Below, piece by piece: positions 43,048 to 51,690 of a stretch of DNA of 64,000 nucleotides. The notes below the pieces were generated by a model. It had not been told where the DNA came from and searched no databases. It was given only the letters and a program-made list of their open reading frames with translations. Position 1 is the stretch's first letter; each line of letters opens with the position of its first letter. The position numbers and the translations under genes were made by a program. Location of the stretch: positions 31,679 to 95,678 of the forward strand of contig NZ_JPMY01000038.1 of NCBI RefSeq assembly GCF_000761545.1, written 5' to 3'. This stretch comes from Pseudomonas sp. ML96. GTDB taxonomy: Bacteria; Pseudomonadota; Gammaproteobacteria; Pseudomonadales; Pseudomonadaceae.

Positions 43048-43089
43048 ATTCTTACGCTCGTTACCCAAGAGTCTCCAGTTGGACCTCAG

Positions 43090-43296
43090 TCAATCCAGGT
43101 CGAGGTGTTCCGTTACGTAGGCAACCAGCTTCAACGGCTCTGGGCTGTTGATGAGTGAAAACATCGAGCGGCGTTTACTCCTCGGCAGACGCTGAGCACA
43201 TCGCTTTGCGGTGGCCACCACCGCTGAGTCAGTGCCATGAATTCTTGCTGAAAGCATAAGGGCCAAAGTTGCATCGGATAGGGTCACGGGGATCAC
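43090..43296 (-). CDS. possible small 68-residue protein
   Basis: A GTG-started frame with a plausible soluble product: an N-terminal helix (SDATLALMLSARIHGTDSAV), a basic middle (RLPRSKRRSM) and an acidic end (TEHLDLD). Residue composition is like a real small accessory protein and I recall similar short proteins in pseudomonads, but I cannot name a family with confidence. It is upstream of pcaC's 3' side on the same strand as the pca operon, 81 bases beyond the pcaC stop. Confidence 0.4.
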   Translation of the reverse strand: MIPVTLSDATLALMLSARIHGTDSAVVATAKRCAQRLPRSKRRSMFSLINSPEPLKLVAYVTEHLDLD

Positions 43297-43377
43297 ATCA
43301 ATCTAGTTTGAAGTAAGCATCTACGGACACCCGGTGCATGCCCCGACGCACGCCTTCAGAGGATCTCATTAAGGCGG

Positions 43378-43779
43378 TCAAGAGCCTGCACTGAGAGACT
43401 CCACACCGAGCTCATCCCACACTTCCTCGGCGAGATGGAACGTTGCGTTCGCGGCAGGAATACCGCAGTAGATGGCACTCTGCATCAGCACTTCTTTGAT
43501 CTCATCGCGGGTCACACCGTTGTTCTTTGCAGCCCGCAGATGCAGCTTCAGCTCACCCTCTCGGTTCATACCGATGAGCATGGCAATGGTGATCAGGCTG
43601 CGGGTATTGCGTGGCAGGCCTGGGCGAGTCCAGATATCCCCCCACGCATGCCGGGTGATCATTTCCTGGAACTCTTCGTTGAACGGCGTGAGGTTTTGCA
43701 GGCTTCGATCTACGTGGGCATCACCCAGCACAGCTCGGCGAACCTGCATACCAGCGTCATAGCGTTGTTTCTCGTCCAT
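43378..43779 (-). CDS. pcaC: 4-carboxymuconolactone decarboxylase
   Basis: A 133-residue enzyme converting 4-carboxymuconolactone to 3-oxoadipate enol-lactone. The family sequence is clear: LTPFNEEFQEMITRHAWGDI, then WTRPGLPRNTRSLITIAMLI and AAKNNGVTRDEIKEVLMQ, and a C-terminal YCGIPAANATFH with the conserved histidine. It is not fused to PcaD, unlike PcaL in some bacteria. It is the last gene of the minus-strand series pcaIJFBDC, 22 bases after pcaD. Confidence 0.93.
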   Translation of the reverse strand: MDEKQRYDAGMQVRRAVLGDAHVDRSLQNLTPFNEEFQEMITRHAWGDIWTRPGLPRNTRSLITIAMLIGMNREGELKLHLRAAKNNGVTRDEIKEVLMQSAIYCGIPAANATFHLAEEVWDELGVESLSAGS

Positions 43780-43801
43780 TAGGTAATCCTCGCAGGCATT
43801 C

Positions 43802-44590
43802 TCAGGCAGTCAGGAAAGCCAGCACTCGCTGACTGAAGGCATCCCCGGCCTGCACGTTGGATAGATGGGCGGCATCAAATTCGGCTAGTTCGGCGCCGGC
43901 GATACGCGCCTGCATGAAGCGACCATCTTCAGTTGTGGTTACCGGGTCACCACTGCCACAGACGATCAGAGTCCGGGCGCGAATACCGCCGAGGTTCTCG
44001 CGGTAGTCTGCGTCACGCACAGCAGCGCAGTTCGCGGCATAACCGGCAGGAGAGGTCTGCGCCAGCATGCCAACGATAGGCTCCACCTTCGCCGGTTCGG
44101 CTTCAGCAAAATCTGCAGTGAACCAGCGCGAGATGGAGGCATTCCGCAGGTCACGCATGGCCTGTGCTCCACCGGACATAACCATGTCGATGCGCGGATT
44201 CCAAATCTCGGGAGTGCCGATTTTTGCCGCGGTGTTGCACAGCACCAGATTCTCGATGCGTTCAGGAGCGTTGATCGCGAGCCACTGGCCGATCAGGCCT
44301 CCCATGGACAAGCCACAGAAACTAGCTTTGGTGATACTAAGTGCGTCCAGTAATGCCAGCACGTCGCCGCCCAATTGCTCGATGCTATAGGGGCCGTCAC
44401 TGACCGAGGACTTCCCATGACCCCGAGTGTCGTAGCGCAACACCTGGAAGTGCTGGGTAAAAGCCGGTATCTGCGCATCCCACATTTGCAGATCGGTCCC
44501 GAGGGAATTGGACAGCACCAGTACCGGCGCCCCCGCTGGGCCCTCCAGCGCGTAATTCAGTTCGCCACCGGCGAGTTGTACGGCAGGCAT
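43802..44590 (-). CDS. pcaD: 3-oxoadipate enol-lactonase
   Basis: A 262-residue alpha/beta hydrolase that opens the enol-lactone to 3-oxoadipate. The nucleophile elbow GLSMGG places the serine at S95, DTRGHGKSSV is the usual oxyanion-side motif and the AHLSNV segment near the C-terminus carries the histidine. It lies between pcaB (9-base gap) and pcaC, consistent with a single operon. Length matches PcaD of other pseudomonads. Confidence 0.93.
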   Translation of the reverse strand: MPAVQLAGGELNYALEGPAGAPVLVLSNSLGTDLQMWDAQIPAFTQHFQVLRYDTRGHGKSSVSDGPYSIEQLGGDVLALLDALSITKASFCGLSMGGLIGQWLAINAPERIENLVLCNTAAKIGTPEIWNPRIDMVMSGGAQAMRDLRNASISRWFTADFAEAEPAKVEPIVGMLAQTSPAGYAANCAAVRDADYRENLGGIRARTLIVCGSGDPVTTTEDGRFMQARIAGAELAEFDAAHLSNVQAGDAFSQRVLAFLTA

Positions 44591-44599
44591 GCAAAGCTC

Positions 44600-45961
44600 C
44601 TAGCGCGAGATGTTCGAATGATCGGCAATGGCGCGTTCGACCCAGCGTCGCGCCTGTCCGAGGTAGTGTGCGGGGTCGAGCAGACGATCTAGCTCAGCAC
44701 TGGAAAGCTGCGCACTGACTTCAGCGTTGCTATCCAGAACGACTCGTAGATGGACGCCCTCCTTCACCGCCTGGCGGCAGCATTGCTCTACCAGGTGATG
44801 GGAGGCATCGCGACCAATGCGCTGCGCCAGTGCGATGCTTACCGCCTCAGCCAGCACAAGGCCCTGCGTCAGATTGAGGTTCTCCCTCATGCGCTCAGCA
44901 TCGACCTCTATGCTTGGCACAACCAACAGGGCCTGCTGCAGGGCTCCGGAAACCAAGCAGCAGAGCTCTGGCAGGGTTTCCCATTCTGCATGCCAAAGAC
45001 CAAGGCTTCGCTCATGCTCTTGAGGCATGGCTGCCAGCATGGTCGATACCAGACCAGGGGCTCGCGTAGCGGCACTAATCAGGACGGCAGCGCTCACAGG
45101 GTTGCGCTTGTGAGGCATGGTGGAGGAACCGCCTTTACCAGGAGCTGAGGGCTCGAAGACTTCACCGGTTTCTGTCTGCATCAGCAGGCTGATATCGCGA
45201 CCTAGTTTGCCCAGGCTTCCGGCAATCAACCCGAGCAAGCCGCCGAGCTCGACCAGACGATCCCGCTGCGTATGCCAAGGCTGCTCAGGTAGCTGTAGCT
45301 TCAGTTCCAAGGCAAGCGCTTCGCTCACCGGCCAAGCCATATCACCCAATGCAGCCAGGCTGCCGGAGGCACCACCAAACTGCAGGCACAGCAGACGTGG
45401 CTTCAGCTCGATCAGGCGCTGACGATGACGCGACACTGCCCCGAGCACTCCCGCCAACTTCATTCCCAGGGTCACTGGCGTCGCATGCTGCAGCCAAGTC
45501 CGCCCAGCCAGGGGCGTTTCAGCGTAACGTTCAGCTTGTAATGCCAGTGCATCCGCCAATGAGGCCAGATCGGTTTCCAGCAGCGCTATCGCATTGCGCA
45601 ACTGCAGCACCAACCCCGTGTCCATCACATCCTGACTGGTAGCGCCGAGATGCACAAAACGCTCTGCCTCTGTGCTCTGCGCTGCCACCTGCTGGCCTAG
45701 TGCTTTAACCAGAGGTATCGCTGAGTTGCCGGCGCTGACAATCGCCTGAGCCAGCGCGTCAAAGTCATAGTTTTCTGCGATGCAAGCCGCGGCGATCGGT
45801 GCTACGGCTTCTGATGGAATCAAGCCGACCCGGGCCTCCGCACGGGCCAGCGCTAGCTCAAAGTCCAGCATGCCCTGCACCCGGCCGCGATCGCAGAAAA
45901 CTGCTCGCATGTTCGCCTGAGTGAAGTAGGCATCGAAGAGTTGGTTGCTTGGGCTGTTCAA
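44600..45961 (-). CDS. pcaB: 3-carboxy-cis,cis-muconate cycloisomerase
   Basis: A fumarase/aspartase-superfamily enzyme that lactonises 3-carboxymuconate. The superfamily signature GGSSTMPHKRNPV is intact, as are TSQDVMDTGLVLQ and RTWLQHATPVT. I take a TTG start at 45961: GGAG lies seven bases upstream and the protein then begins LNSPSNQLFDAYFT, the usual PcaB opening, giving 453 residues. An open GTG frame from 46015 would add 18 atypical residues. A 177-base gap containing a long inverted repeat separates it from pcaF. Confidence 0.9.
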   Translation of the reverse strand: MNSPSNQLFDAYFTQANMRAVFCDRGRVQGMLDFELALARAEARVGLIPSEAVAPIAAACIAENYDFDALAQAIVSAGNSAIPLVKALGQQVAAQSTEAERFVHLGATSQDVMDTGLVLQLRNAIALLETDLASLADALALQAERYAETPLAGRTWLQHATPVTLGMKLAGVLGAVSRHRQRLIELKPRLLCLQFGGASGSLAALGDMAWPVSEALALELKLQLPEQPWHTQRDRLVELGGLLGLIAGSLGKLGRDISLLMQTETGEVFEPSAPGKGGSSTMPHKRNPVSAAVLISAATRAPGLVSTMLAAMPQEHERSLGLWHAEWETLPELCCLVSGALQQALLVVPSIEVDAERMRENLNLTQGLVLAEAVSIALAQRIGRDASHHLVEQCCRQAVKEGVHLRVVLDSNAEVSAQLSSAELDRLLDPAHYLGQARRWVERAIADHSNISR

Positions 45962-46022
45962 GCCGGTGCTCCGATATTCTGGAAGGTAAGTCGTTGTATC
46001 GCAGTCGCCCTTCACGAGCCAG

Positions 46023-46100
46023 CGCTTGCAACAGCGGACTCACATGCTGATTAGGTTTCCGAGCCCCAGATGCCAGTATGTAAATCCGCTGTTGCAAGCG
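46023..46100. repeat. 16-bp inverted repeat between pcaF and pcaB
   Basis: CGCTTGCAACAGCGGA (46023-46038) and its exact complement TCCGCTGTTGCAAGCG (46085-46100) enclose 46 bases. It interrupts an otherwise tightly packed operon. It may be a small insertion remnant (MITE-like) or an mRNA hairpin that adjusts pcaBDC relative to pcaIJF. Confidence 0.6.
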
Positions 46101-46138
46101 TCCCGAGCCAAGCGCAGTGCGCTCAGCCCGGGCGATGA

Positions 46139-47344
46139 TCAGACCCGCTCGACTGCCAGGGCTAGACCCTGGCCGACCCCAACACACATGGTTGCCAAAC
46201 CATATTGGCCACCCGTTTTCTCAAGGTGGTGTATAGCGGTCAGCACCAGGCGGTTACCACTCATTCCTAGCGGGTGGCCGAGAGCAATGGCACCACCGTT
46301 CGGGTTGATTCGAGCATCGTCATCGGCGATCCCCAATTCCCGGGTGACTGCCAGAGCCTGAGCGGCAAAAGCCTCATTCAGCTCGATCACATCAAAGTCC
46401 AAGATATCCAAGCTCAAGCGCTCCAGTAGCTTGCGCACAGCTGGAACCGGGCCCACTCCCATTACTCGAGGCAGCACACCGCCGCTAGCCATACCAAGGA
46501 CTTTGGCACGAGGCTTAAGTCCATATTTCTGCACGGCAGCAGCAGACGCCAAGATCATCGCCGAAGCACCGTCATTGAGCCCCGAGGCGTTGCCAGCAGT
46601 TACTGTTTTATCTGGGCCATTCACCGGCTTGAGCTTGGCCAGGCCCTCGATGTTGGTGTCCGCCCGAGGATGCTCGTCGGTGTTGAAAACGATCTCGCCC
46701 TTCTTGGACTTAATCACCACCGGGACGATTTCCTCTGCGTAATAACCACTTTCCTGAGCCGCTGCGGCAAGTCGCTGACTGCGCAGTGCGAAAGCGTCCT
46801 GATCGGCTCGGCTGACACCATAGTCCTCGGCGACGTTGTCGCCCGTGACTGGCATTGGATCAACACCGTATTGATCCTTCATCGCTGGATTGATGAAGCG
46901 CCACCCGAGAGTAGTGTCTTCCAGCTTCTGACCGCGACCGAATGCGCTGTCGGCCTTCCCCATTACATATGGGGCTCTGGTCATCGACTCCACACCGGCA
47001 GCGATGACCAGCTCCATTTCACCTGAGGCGATCGCACGGAAGGCTGCACCTACCGCCTCCATGCCCGAGGCACAGAGGCGATTGAGCGTCACTCCCGGCA
47101 CAGTTTCCGGTAGTCCCGCGAGCAGAGCGGCCATACGCGCGACATTGCGGTTGTCCTCACCAGACTGGTTGGCACAGCCCATGAAGACTTCGTCTACGGC
47201 ATGCCAACTCACCTGGGGATTACGCTCGATGAGAGCCTTTAGCGGCACCGCCGCCAAATCATCAGCACGTACGGCAGACAGGCCACCGTTGAGGCGGCCA
47301 ATTGGAGTGCGTACTGCATCGCAGATGAAGACTTCGCGACTCAT
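46139..47344 (-). CDS. pcaF: 3-oxoadipyl-CoA thiolase
   Basis: A 401-residue thiolase splitting 3-oxoadipyl-CoA to succinyl-CoA and acetyl-CoA. The catalytic cysteine is C91 in NRLCASGMEAVG; NPNGGAIALGHPLGMSG supplies the histidine and CVGVGQGLA the C-terminal cysteine. The YAEEIVPVVI and GMASGGVLPRVMG stretches, and its place after pcaIJ, distinguish it from fatty-acid thiolases. It overlaps pcaJ by four bases. Confidence 0.93.
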   Translation of the reverse strand: MSREVFICDAVRTPIGRLNGGLSAVRADDLAAVPLKALIERNPQVSWHAVDEVFMGCANQSGEDNRNVARMAALLAGLPETVPGVTLNRLCASGMEAVGAAFRAIASGEMELVIAAGVESMTRAPYVMGKADSAFGRGQKLEDTTLGWRFINPAMKDQYGVDPMPVTGDNVAEDYGVSRADQDAFALRSQRLAAAAQESGYYAEEIVPVVIKSKKGEIVFNTDEHPRADTNIEGLAKLKPVNGPDKTVTAGNASGLNDGASAMILASAAAVQKYGLKPRAKVLGMASGGVLPRVMGVGPVPAVRKLLERLSLDILDFDVIELNEAFAAQALAVTRELGIADDDARINPNGGAIALGHPLGMSGNRLVLTAIHHLEKTGGQYGLATMCVGVGQGLALAVERV

Positions 47345-48123
47345 TCATCGCTCCCCTTCTGCCCATGGGCAGCAGCAGTGCGCGCTTCCAAGTCGCGCAG
47401 AGCAACGAGCTCCTCGGCCTTTGGTGCCTCGGTAGTAGTCACCACATCAGCGAAGCGGATCTGCCAGCCTGTATTCTCGATCACCTGCTCGCGGGTCACG
47501 CCCGGGTGCAAGGAGGTGACGATGAATTCGTTGGTGCCAGCCTCCGGTTCCATAATGCATAGGTCGGTGATGATGGCTACCGGCCCTGCTCCGGGGAGCC
47601 CCAGGCGCTTGCGATGATCGCCCCCTTCGCCGAATCCGACGGAAGTAACAAAGGCCAGCTTCTCGACAAAGGTACGGTGACCCTGCTTCAGGATGATCAG
47701 AACCTGCTTGGCCGAGCCAGCGATCTCAGGTGCACCGCCGGCGCCAGGCAAGCGAACCTTGGGCTGCTGGTAGTCGCCGATCACCGTGGTATTGATGTTG
47801 CCGTACTTGTCGACCTGGGCTGCGCCGAGGAAGCCGACGTCGATGCGCCCGCCCTGGAGCCAGTAACGGAAAATCTCCCCGGTAGGCACCACGGTGTCGG
47901 CGGTCTCGGCCAACTCCCCGTCGCCGATCGACAGCGGCAGTACGCTCGGCTTGGCGCCGATCGGGCCGGATTCGTAGATCAGCACCACTTCCGGTGCATG
48001 AGTTAGGCGAGCCAGGTTAGCCGCCTTGGACGGCAGGCCAATGCCGACAAAACAGACGCTACCGTTACCGAGACGACGTGCTGCAGCCACAGTCATCATT
48101 TCGTTGGTGTTGAAGTCGGTCAT
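47341..48123 (-). CDS. pcaJ: 3-oxoadipate CoA-transferase, subunit B
   Basis: A 260-residue class I CoA-transferase beta subunit with the catalytic glutamate motif IYESGPIGA (E51) and GGRIDVGFLGAAQVDKYGN. With PcaI it moves CoA from succinyl-CoA to 3-oxoadipate. It overlaps both pcaI and pcaF by four bases, so the three genes are translationally coupled. The middle part (TDLCIMEPEAGTNEFIV) is typical of this subgroup, which also resembles GctB-type subunits. Confidence 0.9.
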   Translation of the reverse strand: MTDFNTNEMMTVAAARRLGNGSVCFVGIGLPSKAANLARLTHAPEVVLIYESGPIGAKPSVLPLSIGDGELAETADTVVPTGEIFRYWLQGGRIDVGFLGAAQVDKYGNINTTVIGDYQQPKVRLPGAGGAPEIAGSAKQVLIILKQGHRTFVEKLAFVTSVGFGEGGDHRKRLGLPGAGPVAIITDLCIMEPEAGTNEFIVTSLHPGVTREQVIENTGWQIRFADVVTTTEAPKAEELVALRDLEARTAAAHGQKGSDE

Positions 48124-48974
48124 TGCTGTGTCTCCCCGTTCAGCTTCGCCTGGTACTGCGCAAAATCCTCTGTGCCGCGGATGTACTCATCGATCCAAGC
48201 AATGAAGGTTTCACGGTCACGGGCGATCGGATCCCACGCTTGGTAGAACCGATTGTCACGTTCGTAGTAGCCATGGGCGTAAGAAGGATGGGCTCCACGG
48301 GGAACCACGCATACGGCACTGATTGCCCAGGTCGGCAGTACGCAGGCATTCATCGGGGCCTGCAGATCATCAACAAGCTCTTCTACGGTGACGATGCAGC
48401 GTTTAGCTGCCAGAGCAGCCTCTTTCTGCACACCGAGGATGCCTTGGATCAGCACGTTGCCTTTACGGTCGGCTTTTTGTGCGTGGACAACAGTGACGTC
48501 CGGGCGAACCGACGGCACAGCAGCCAACTGCTCCCCTGTAAATGGGCATTGGATAAACCGGATTCGCGGATTGACGTTCACCAGGTCGGAACCCTGATAG
48601 CCGCGCAGTACCGCGAACGGCAGTCCGGACGCCCCCGCCACATAGGCGTTAGCCATAGCGGCATGGCTGTGCTCTTCGATCTGCAAAGGATGAGGCCAGC
48701 CCTTTTCTACCGCATCGCGCAGGCGGTGCAGCGAACCCACTCCGGGATTTCCGCCCCAGGAGAAGGTCAATTTACGCGCGCAGCCGGCACCAATCAGCAG
48801 GTCATAGACAAGGTCGGGGGTCATGCGCACCAGGTGCAGGTCTTTCTTATTCTGCCGAATGAGCTCATGGGCTGCAGCAGTAGGAATCAGATGGGTAAAA
48901 CCTTCGAGGGCGACAGTGTCGCCGTCGTGGACGAAGCGTTCGACGGCTTCGCGAAGGGAGAGAATTTCAGCCAT
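48120..48974 (-). CDS. pcaI: 3-oxoadipate CoA-transferase, subunit A
   Basis: A 284-residue alpha subunit of the CoA-transferase. The CoA-binding start IPTAAAHELIRQNKKDLHLV and the SWGGNPGVGSLHRL glycine-rich loop are present. At 284 residues it is longer than the ~230-residue P. putida PcaI and resembles the GctA-like form found in other soil bacteria. It is the first gene of the six-gene operon; candidate PcaR sites lie 79-110 bases upstream. Confidence 0.88.
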   Translation of the reverse strand: MAEILSLREAVERFVHDGDTVALEGFTHLIPTAAAHELIRQNKKDLHLVRMTPDLVYDLLIGAGCARKLTFSWGGNPGVGSLHRLRDAVEKGWPHPLQIEEHSHAAMANAYVAGASGLPFAVLRGYQGSDLVNVNPRIRFIQCPFTGEQLAAVPSVRPDVTVVHAQKADRKGNVLIQGILGVQKEAALAAKRCIVTVEELVDDLQAPMNACVLPTWAISAVCVVPRGAHPSYAHGYYERDNRFYQAWDPIARDRETFIAWIDEYIRGTEDFAQYQAKLNGETQQ

Positions 48975-49052
48975 GGCGGGTCTCGATTGTCAGCTAGGCG
49001 TGGCGGCACGCCGGGTGAAGGAAAAGTACCTGTCACGCATATCGCTAACAAT

Positions 49053-49084
49053 CCGATAATCGACTAACAGTTCGATTATCGAAC
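49053..49084. promoter_or_regulatory. candidate PcaR operator upstream of pcaI
   Basis: CCGATAATCGAC, a 5-base spacer and GTTCGATTATCGAAC (a perfect 15-base palindrome). The same architecture recurs upstream of pcaK and pcaR in this window. It resembles the GTTCGATAATCGCAC site recalled for P. putida PcaR. Confidence 0.75.
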
Positions 49085-49113
49085 ACTAGAATTTCAGCAG
49101 ACCAAAACGACAA

Positions 49114-49132
49114 CGCCCGGCTAAACCGGGCG
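49114..49132 (-). terminator. pcaK terminator
   Basis: CGCCCGG and CCGGGCG form a 7-bp stem with loop CTAAA. On the minus strand T-rich TTGTCGTTTT follows. It lies 20 bases after the pcaK stop, separating pcaK from the pcaI promoter. Confidence 0.7.
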
Positions 49133-49151
49133 CTGTGGCGAACACACTAGA

Positions 49152-50507
49152 TCATGTAGCGTCCGAGTGACTCACCAAGCCCTTCAATACCACCGCCGTT
49201 GTCGCAATGGCGGCAGGCACTACCAGAGCAGTCAGCACTTGCTCAAAGTTCCAACCCATCCCCAAGAGGGTGGCCCCCATCCAGGCACCCAGGATGGCCC
49301 CGAAACGGCCGATGCCGAGCATCCAAGAAACCCCAGTGGCACGCCCCTGAGTCGGATAAAAGCGCGCGGCCAACGAAGGCATTGCCGATTGCGCGCCGTT
49401 TACACACATGCCGGCCAACAACACGAGGGTAGCCAGGAGCGCTACCTGGTCGAGGCTTTGCCCAACGAAGTAGGCAAAAACTCCTGCGAAGAGGTAGAAG
49501 ACGCCGATGACCTTGTGCGGGTTGTAGCGGTCCATGGCCCAGCCAACTGCTACTGCACTGAGCACACCACCAAACTGGAACAGCGCCCCGATGAACGCTG
49601 CCTGCTCCATGCTCGCACCGCTATCGCGCATCAAGGTCGGGAGCCAACTCGTCAGCAAATAGACGATCACCAAGCCCATGAAGTAGGTCAGCCACAGCAA
49701 CAGAGTGCCGGCGCTGTACGCACCAGAGAAAACGACTTTAAGAACGTTACGGCTCTGGATGGTTTTTTGCTCTGGGACACTGAACGCATGAACACTCTTA
49801 AGCACGTCAGGCGCTATGGGTGAGAGCACTTTATGCACCCGCTCGGCACCTCGACCGCGGACCACCAGGTAACGCGCTGACTCTGGTAGGTATACCAACA
49901 GCACCAATGCAAGGATCAGAGGTAGAACGCCACCAAGAACCAGCAGGCTGTGCCAGCCCATAGCGGGTATCAGCTTGGCAGATACAAACCCGCCACAGGC
50001 CATGCCCAGATTGAAGCCACAAAACATGCTGGTCACGAGCAGAGACTTGAGGCGCTCCGGCGTGTACTCCGACAGCAGAGTGGTGGCATTTGGCATCGCA
50101 GCCCCCAGTCCTAGACCTGTCAGAAGGCGAAAGACGAGCAGTTGCTCAACGTTGCTACTGAAGGCCGAGAGCAGGCTGAAAAGGCCGAACAAGAAAACTG
50201 CAACGACCAACACGACCTTGCGCCCGAACCTGTCAGCTAATGGGCCTGAGCCTAGAGCGCCAAACACCATACCAATCAGCGCTGCGCTCATGACCGGGCC
50301 AAGGCTTGCGCGATCGATACCCCAGTCCTGACTCAAAGCTGGGGCAATGAACCCCATGGCTGCTGTGTCGAGCCCATCAAGGAAGACGATCAGAAAGCAC
50401 AGCAGGACAATGCGCCATTGGTAACGAGACAACGGCTGAGTGTTGATGAAGGACTGCACGTCCATGGTGGCAGTCGGCAGCGAGGCCGGAGTATTCAAGG
50501 CAGTCAT
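49152..50507 (-). CDS. pcaK: aromatic acid:H+ symporter (4-hydroxybenzoate/protocatechuate transporter)
   Basis: A 451-residue major-facilitator protein with 12 predicted helices. The AAHS-family motif FLDGLDTAAMGFIAP in helix 1 has the D44-G-L-D47 pair required in PcaK, and the 2-3 loop has GPLADRFGRKVVL. It imports 4-hydroxybenzoate or protocatechuate with protons. It is a single-gene unit between pcaR and pcaI, with its own candidate PcaR operator and its own terminator. Confidence 0.9.
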   Translation of the reverse strand: MTALNTPASLPTATMDVQSFINTQPLSRYQWRIVLLCFLIVFLDGLDTAAMGFIAPALSQDWGIDRASLGPVMSAALIGMVFGALGSGPLADRFGRKVVLVVAVFLFGLFSLLSAFSSNVEQLLVFRLLTGLGLGAAMPNATTLLSEYTPERLKSLLVTSMFCGFNLGMACGGFVSAKLIPAMGWHSLLVLGGVLPLILALVLLVYLPESARYLVVRGRGAERVHKVLSPIAPDVLKSVHAFSVPEQKTIQSRNVLKVVFSGAYSAGTLLLWLTYFMGLVIVYLLTSWLPTLMRDSGASMEQAAFIGALFQFGGVLSAVAVGWAMDRYNPHKVIGVFYLFAGVFAYFVGQSLDQVALLATLVLLAGMCVNGAQSAMPSLAARFYPTQGRATGVSWMLGIGRFGAILGAWMGATLLGMGWNFEQVLTALVVPAAIATTAVVLKGLVSHSDAT

Positions 50508-50597
50508 GGGAATCTCTTGTTGTTGGATAAGCCAGCGAGCCGGACAGGCCTCTACTGAACTCCCCGCAAACTATGCGCCCCACCAACGCCGAACAAG

Positions 50598-50628
50598 CCG
50601 ATAATCGAATCAGCGTTCGTTAATCGAC
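50598..50628. promoter_or_regulatory. candidate PcaR operator upstream of pcaK
   Basis: CCGATAATCGAA, a 5-base spacer and GTTCGTTAATCGAC, 91-121 bases before the pcaK start. The layout equals the sites before pcaI and pcaR. Confidence 0.7.
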
Positions 50629-50650
50629 CAGCTTCAGCCGCAAATCTCCA

Positions 50651-51493
50651 CTAGTGGAACAGGCGGGTACCCAGCTCTTTGCTTGCCTCAAGCAGCACCG
50701 GCAAAAACTTCCTTTCCAGCTCCTGGCGAGACGTCCTGCTGACATGGGTCCCCACATTGAGCGCCGCAAGGACCTGACCCGCAGAGTCTCGCAGCGGCAC
50801 GGCTACTGAACGCAACCCCATCTCCAGCTCCTGATCGATGATCACCCAGCCCTGCTGGCGAATTTCAGCGATGTTGGCGCGAAGAGCCTCAGCAGTGTGC
50901 AAAGTACGACTGGTCTTAACCTGCAGGTCGGCTGTCTCCAGATACTCCTCTAGGGCCGGATCGTCTAGGCCGGCGAGAAGGATTCGGCCCATGGAGGTGC
51001 AGTACGCCGGCAGGCGGCTGCCAACGCTAAGGTCGACCGAAATCAGGCGCTGTGGTGTGGCGGAGCGAGCGATGTAGAGAATCTCGCTCCCTTCCAACGT
51101 CGCCATCGAGCAAGCCTCATGCAACTGCTCGCTAATGCGATCAAGGATTGGCTGGGCCGTGACAGCCAGAGGCGTCGATGACAGATATGCGTGTCCCAGG
51201 GTCAACACCTTGGGGAGTAGCGAGTACGTGCGCCCATCGGTGGTGGCGTACCCCAACTTGATCAAGGTATGCAGACAACGCCGCACAGCCGCTCGTGGAA
51301 TCTCTGTGCGATGGCTGATCTGCGCGATAGTCAGTTGTCGCTTCCGCTCCTGGAAAGCATGGATAACTGCTAAGCCACGAGCCAATGACGTCATGAAGTT
51401 AGGGTCGCCGGTTAAGGCGTCTATGCGCTTGGCGGGCGATGCAACGATGGGCGGAGCCAACGTTTGGAGTGGCTGGCGTGAGTCATCGCTCAT
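50651..51493 (-). CDS. pcaR: IclR-family regulator of the protocatechuate pathway
   Basis: A 280-residue IclR regulator with an N-terminal winged helix (FMTSLARGLAVIHAFQERKR, LTIAQISHRTEIPRAAVRRC) and an effector domain containing LPAYCTSMGRILLAGLDD. PcaR activates pca genes with 3-oxoadipate as inducer. The identification rests on family, position and the three like operators before pcaI, pcaK and pcaR itself. The operator at 51527 overlaps its likely promoter, suggesting autoregulation. Confidence 0.9.
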   Translation of the reverse strand: MSDDSRQPLQTLAPPIVASPAKRIDALTGDPNFMTSLARGLAVIHAFQERKRQLTIAQISHRTEIPRAAVRRCLHTLIKLGYATTDGRTYSLLPKVLTLGHAYLSSTPLAVTAQPILDRISEQLHEACSMATLEGSEILYIARSATPQRLISVDLSVGSRLPAYCTSMGRILLAGLDDPALEEYLETADLQVKTSRTLHTAEALRANIAEIRQQGWVIIDQELEMGLRSVAVPLRDSAGQVLAALNVGTHVSRTSRQELERKFLPVLLEASKELGTRLFH

Positions 51494-51526
51494 GTCGTGA
51501 TTTCCTATCGCAGCAGCAAATTATGT

Positions 51527-51556
51527 CCGATTATCGAACCATAGTTCGATAATCGC
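51527..51556. promoter_or_regulatory. candidate PcaR autoregulatory operator
   Basis: CCGATTATCGAA, a 5-base spacer (CCATA) and GTTCGATAATCGC, 34-63 bases before the pcaR start. GATTATCGAAC-N4-GTTCGATAATC inside it is a perfect inverted repeat. Confidence 0.75.
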
Positions 51557-51690
51557 AATTGATCATTAACCATGCGCCGCTTACCGTGACAGTGCTGCTG
51601 CGCCCCAGCGGTTTACGCCACTGGTCAGGTGCTGGGGCGCACAGCGTCTAGCTTTCTCACCCCACCAACTACGTGCGTCAGGTGCCGGTT

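Noticed and set aside
42949..43158. 69-codon plus-strand frame
   Set aside because: It runs through the hairpin and terminator at 43024-43047, has no ribosome site and has a composition shaped by the stem-loop.
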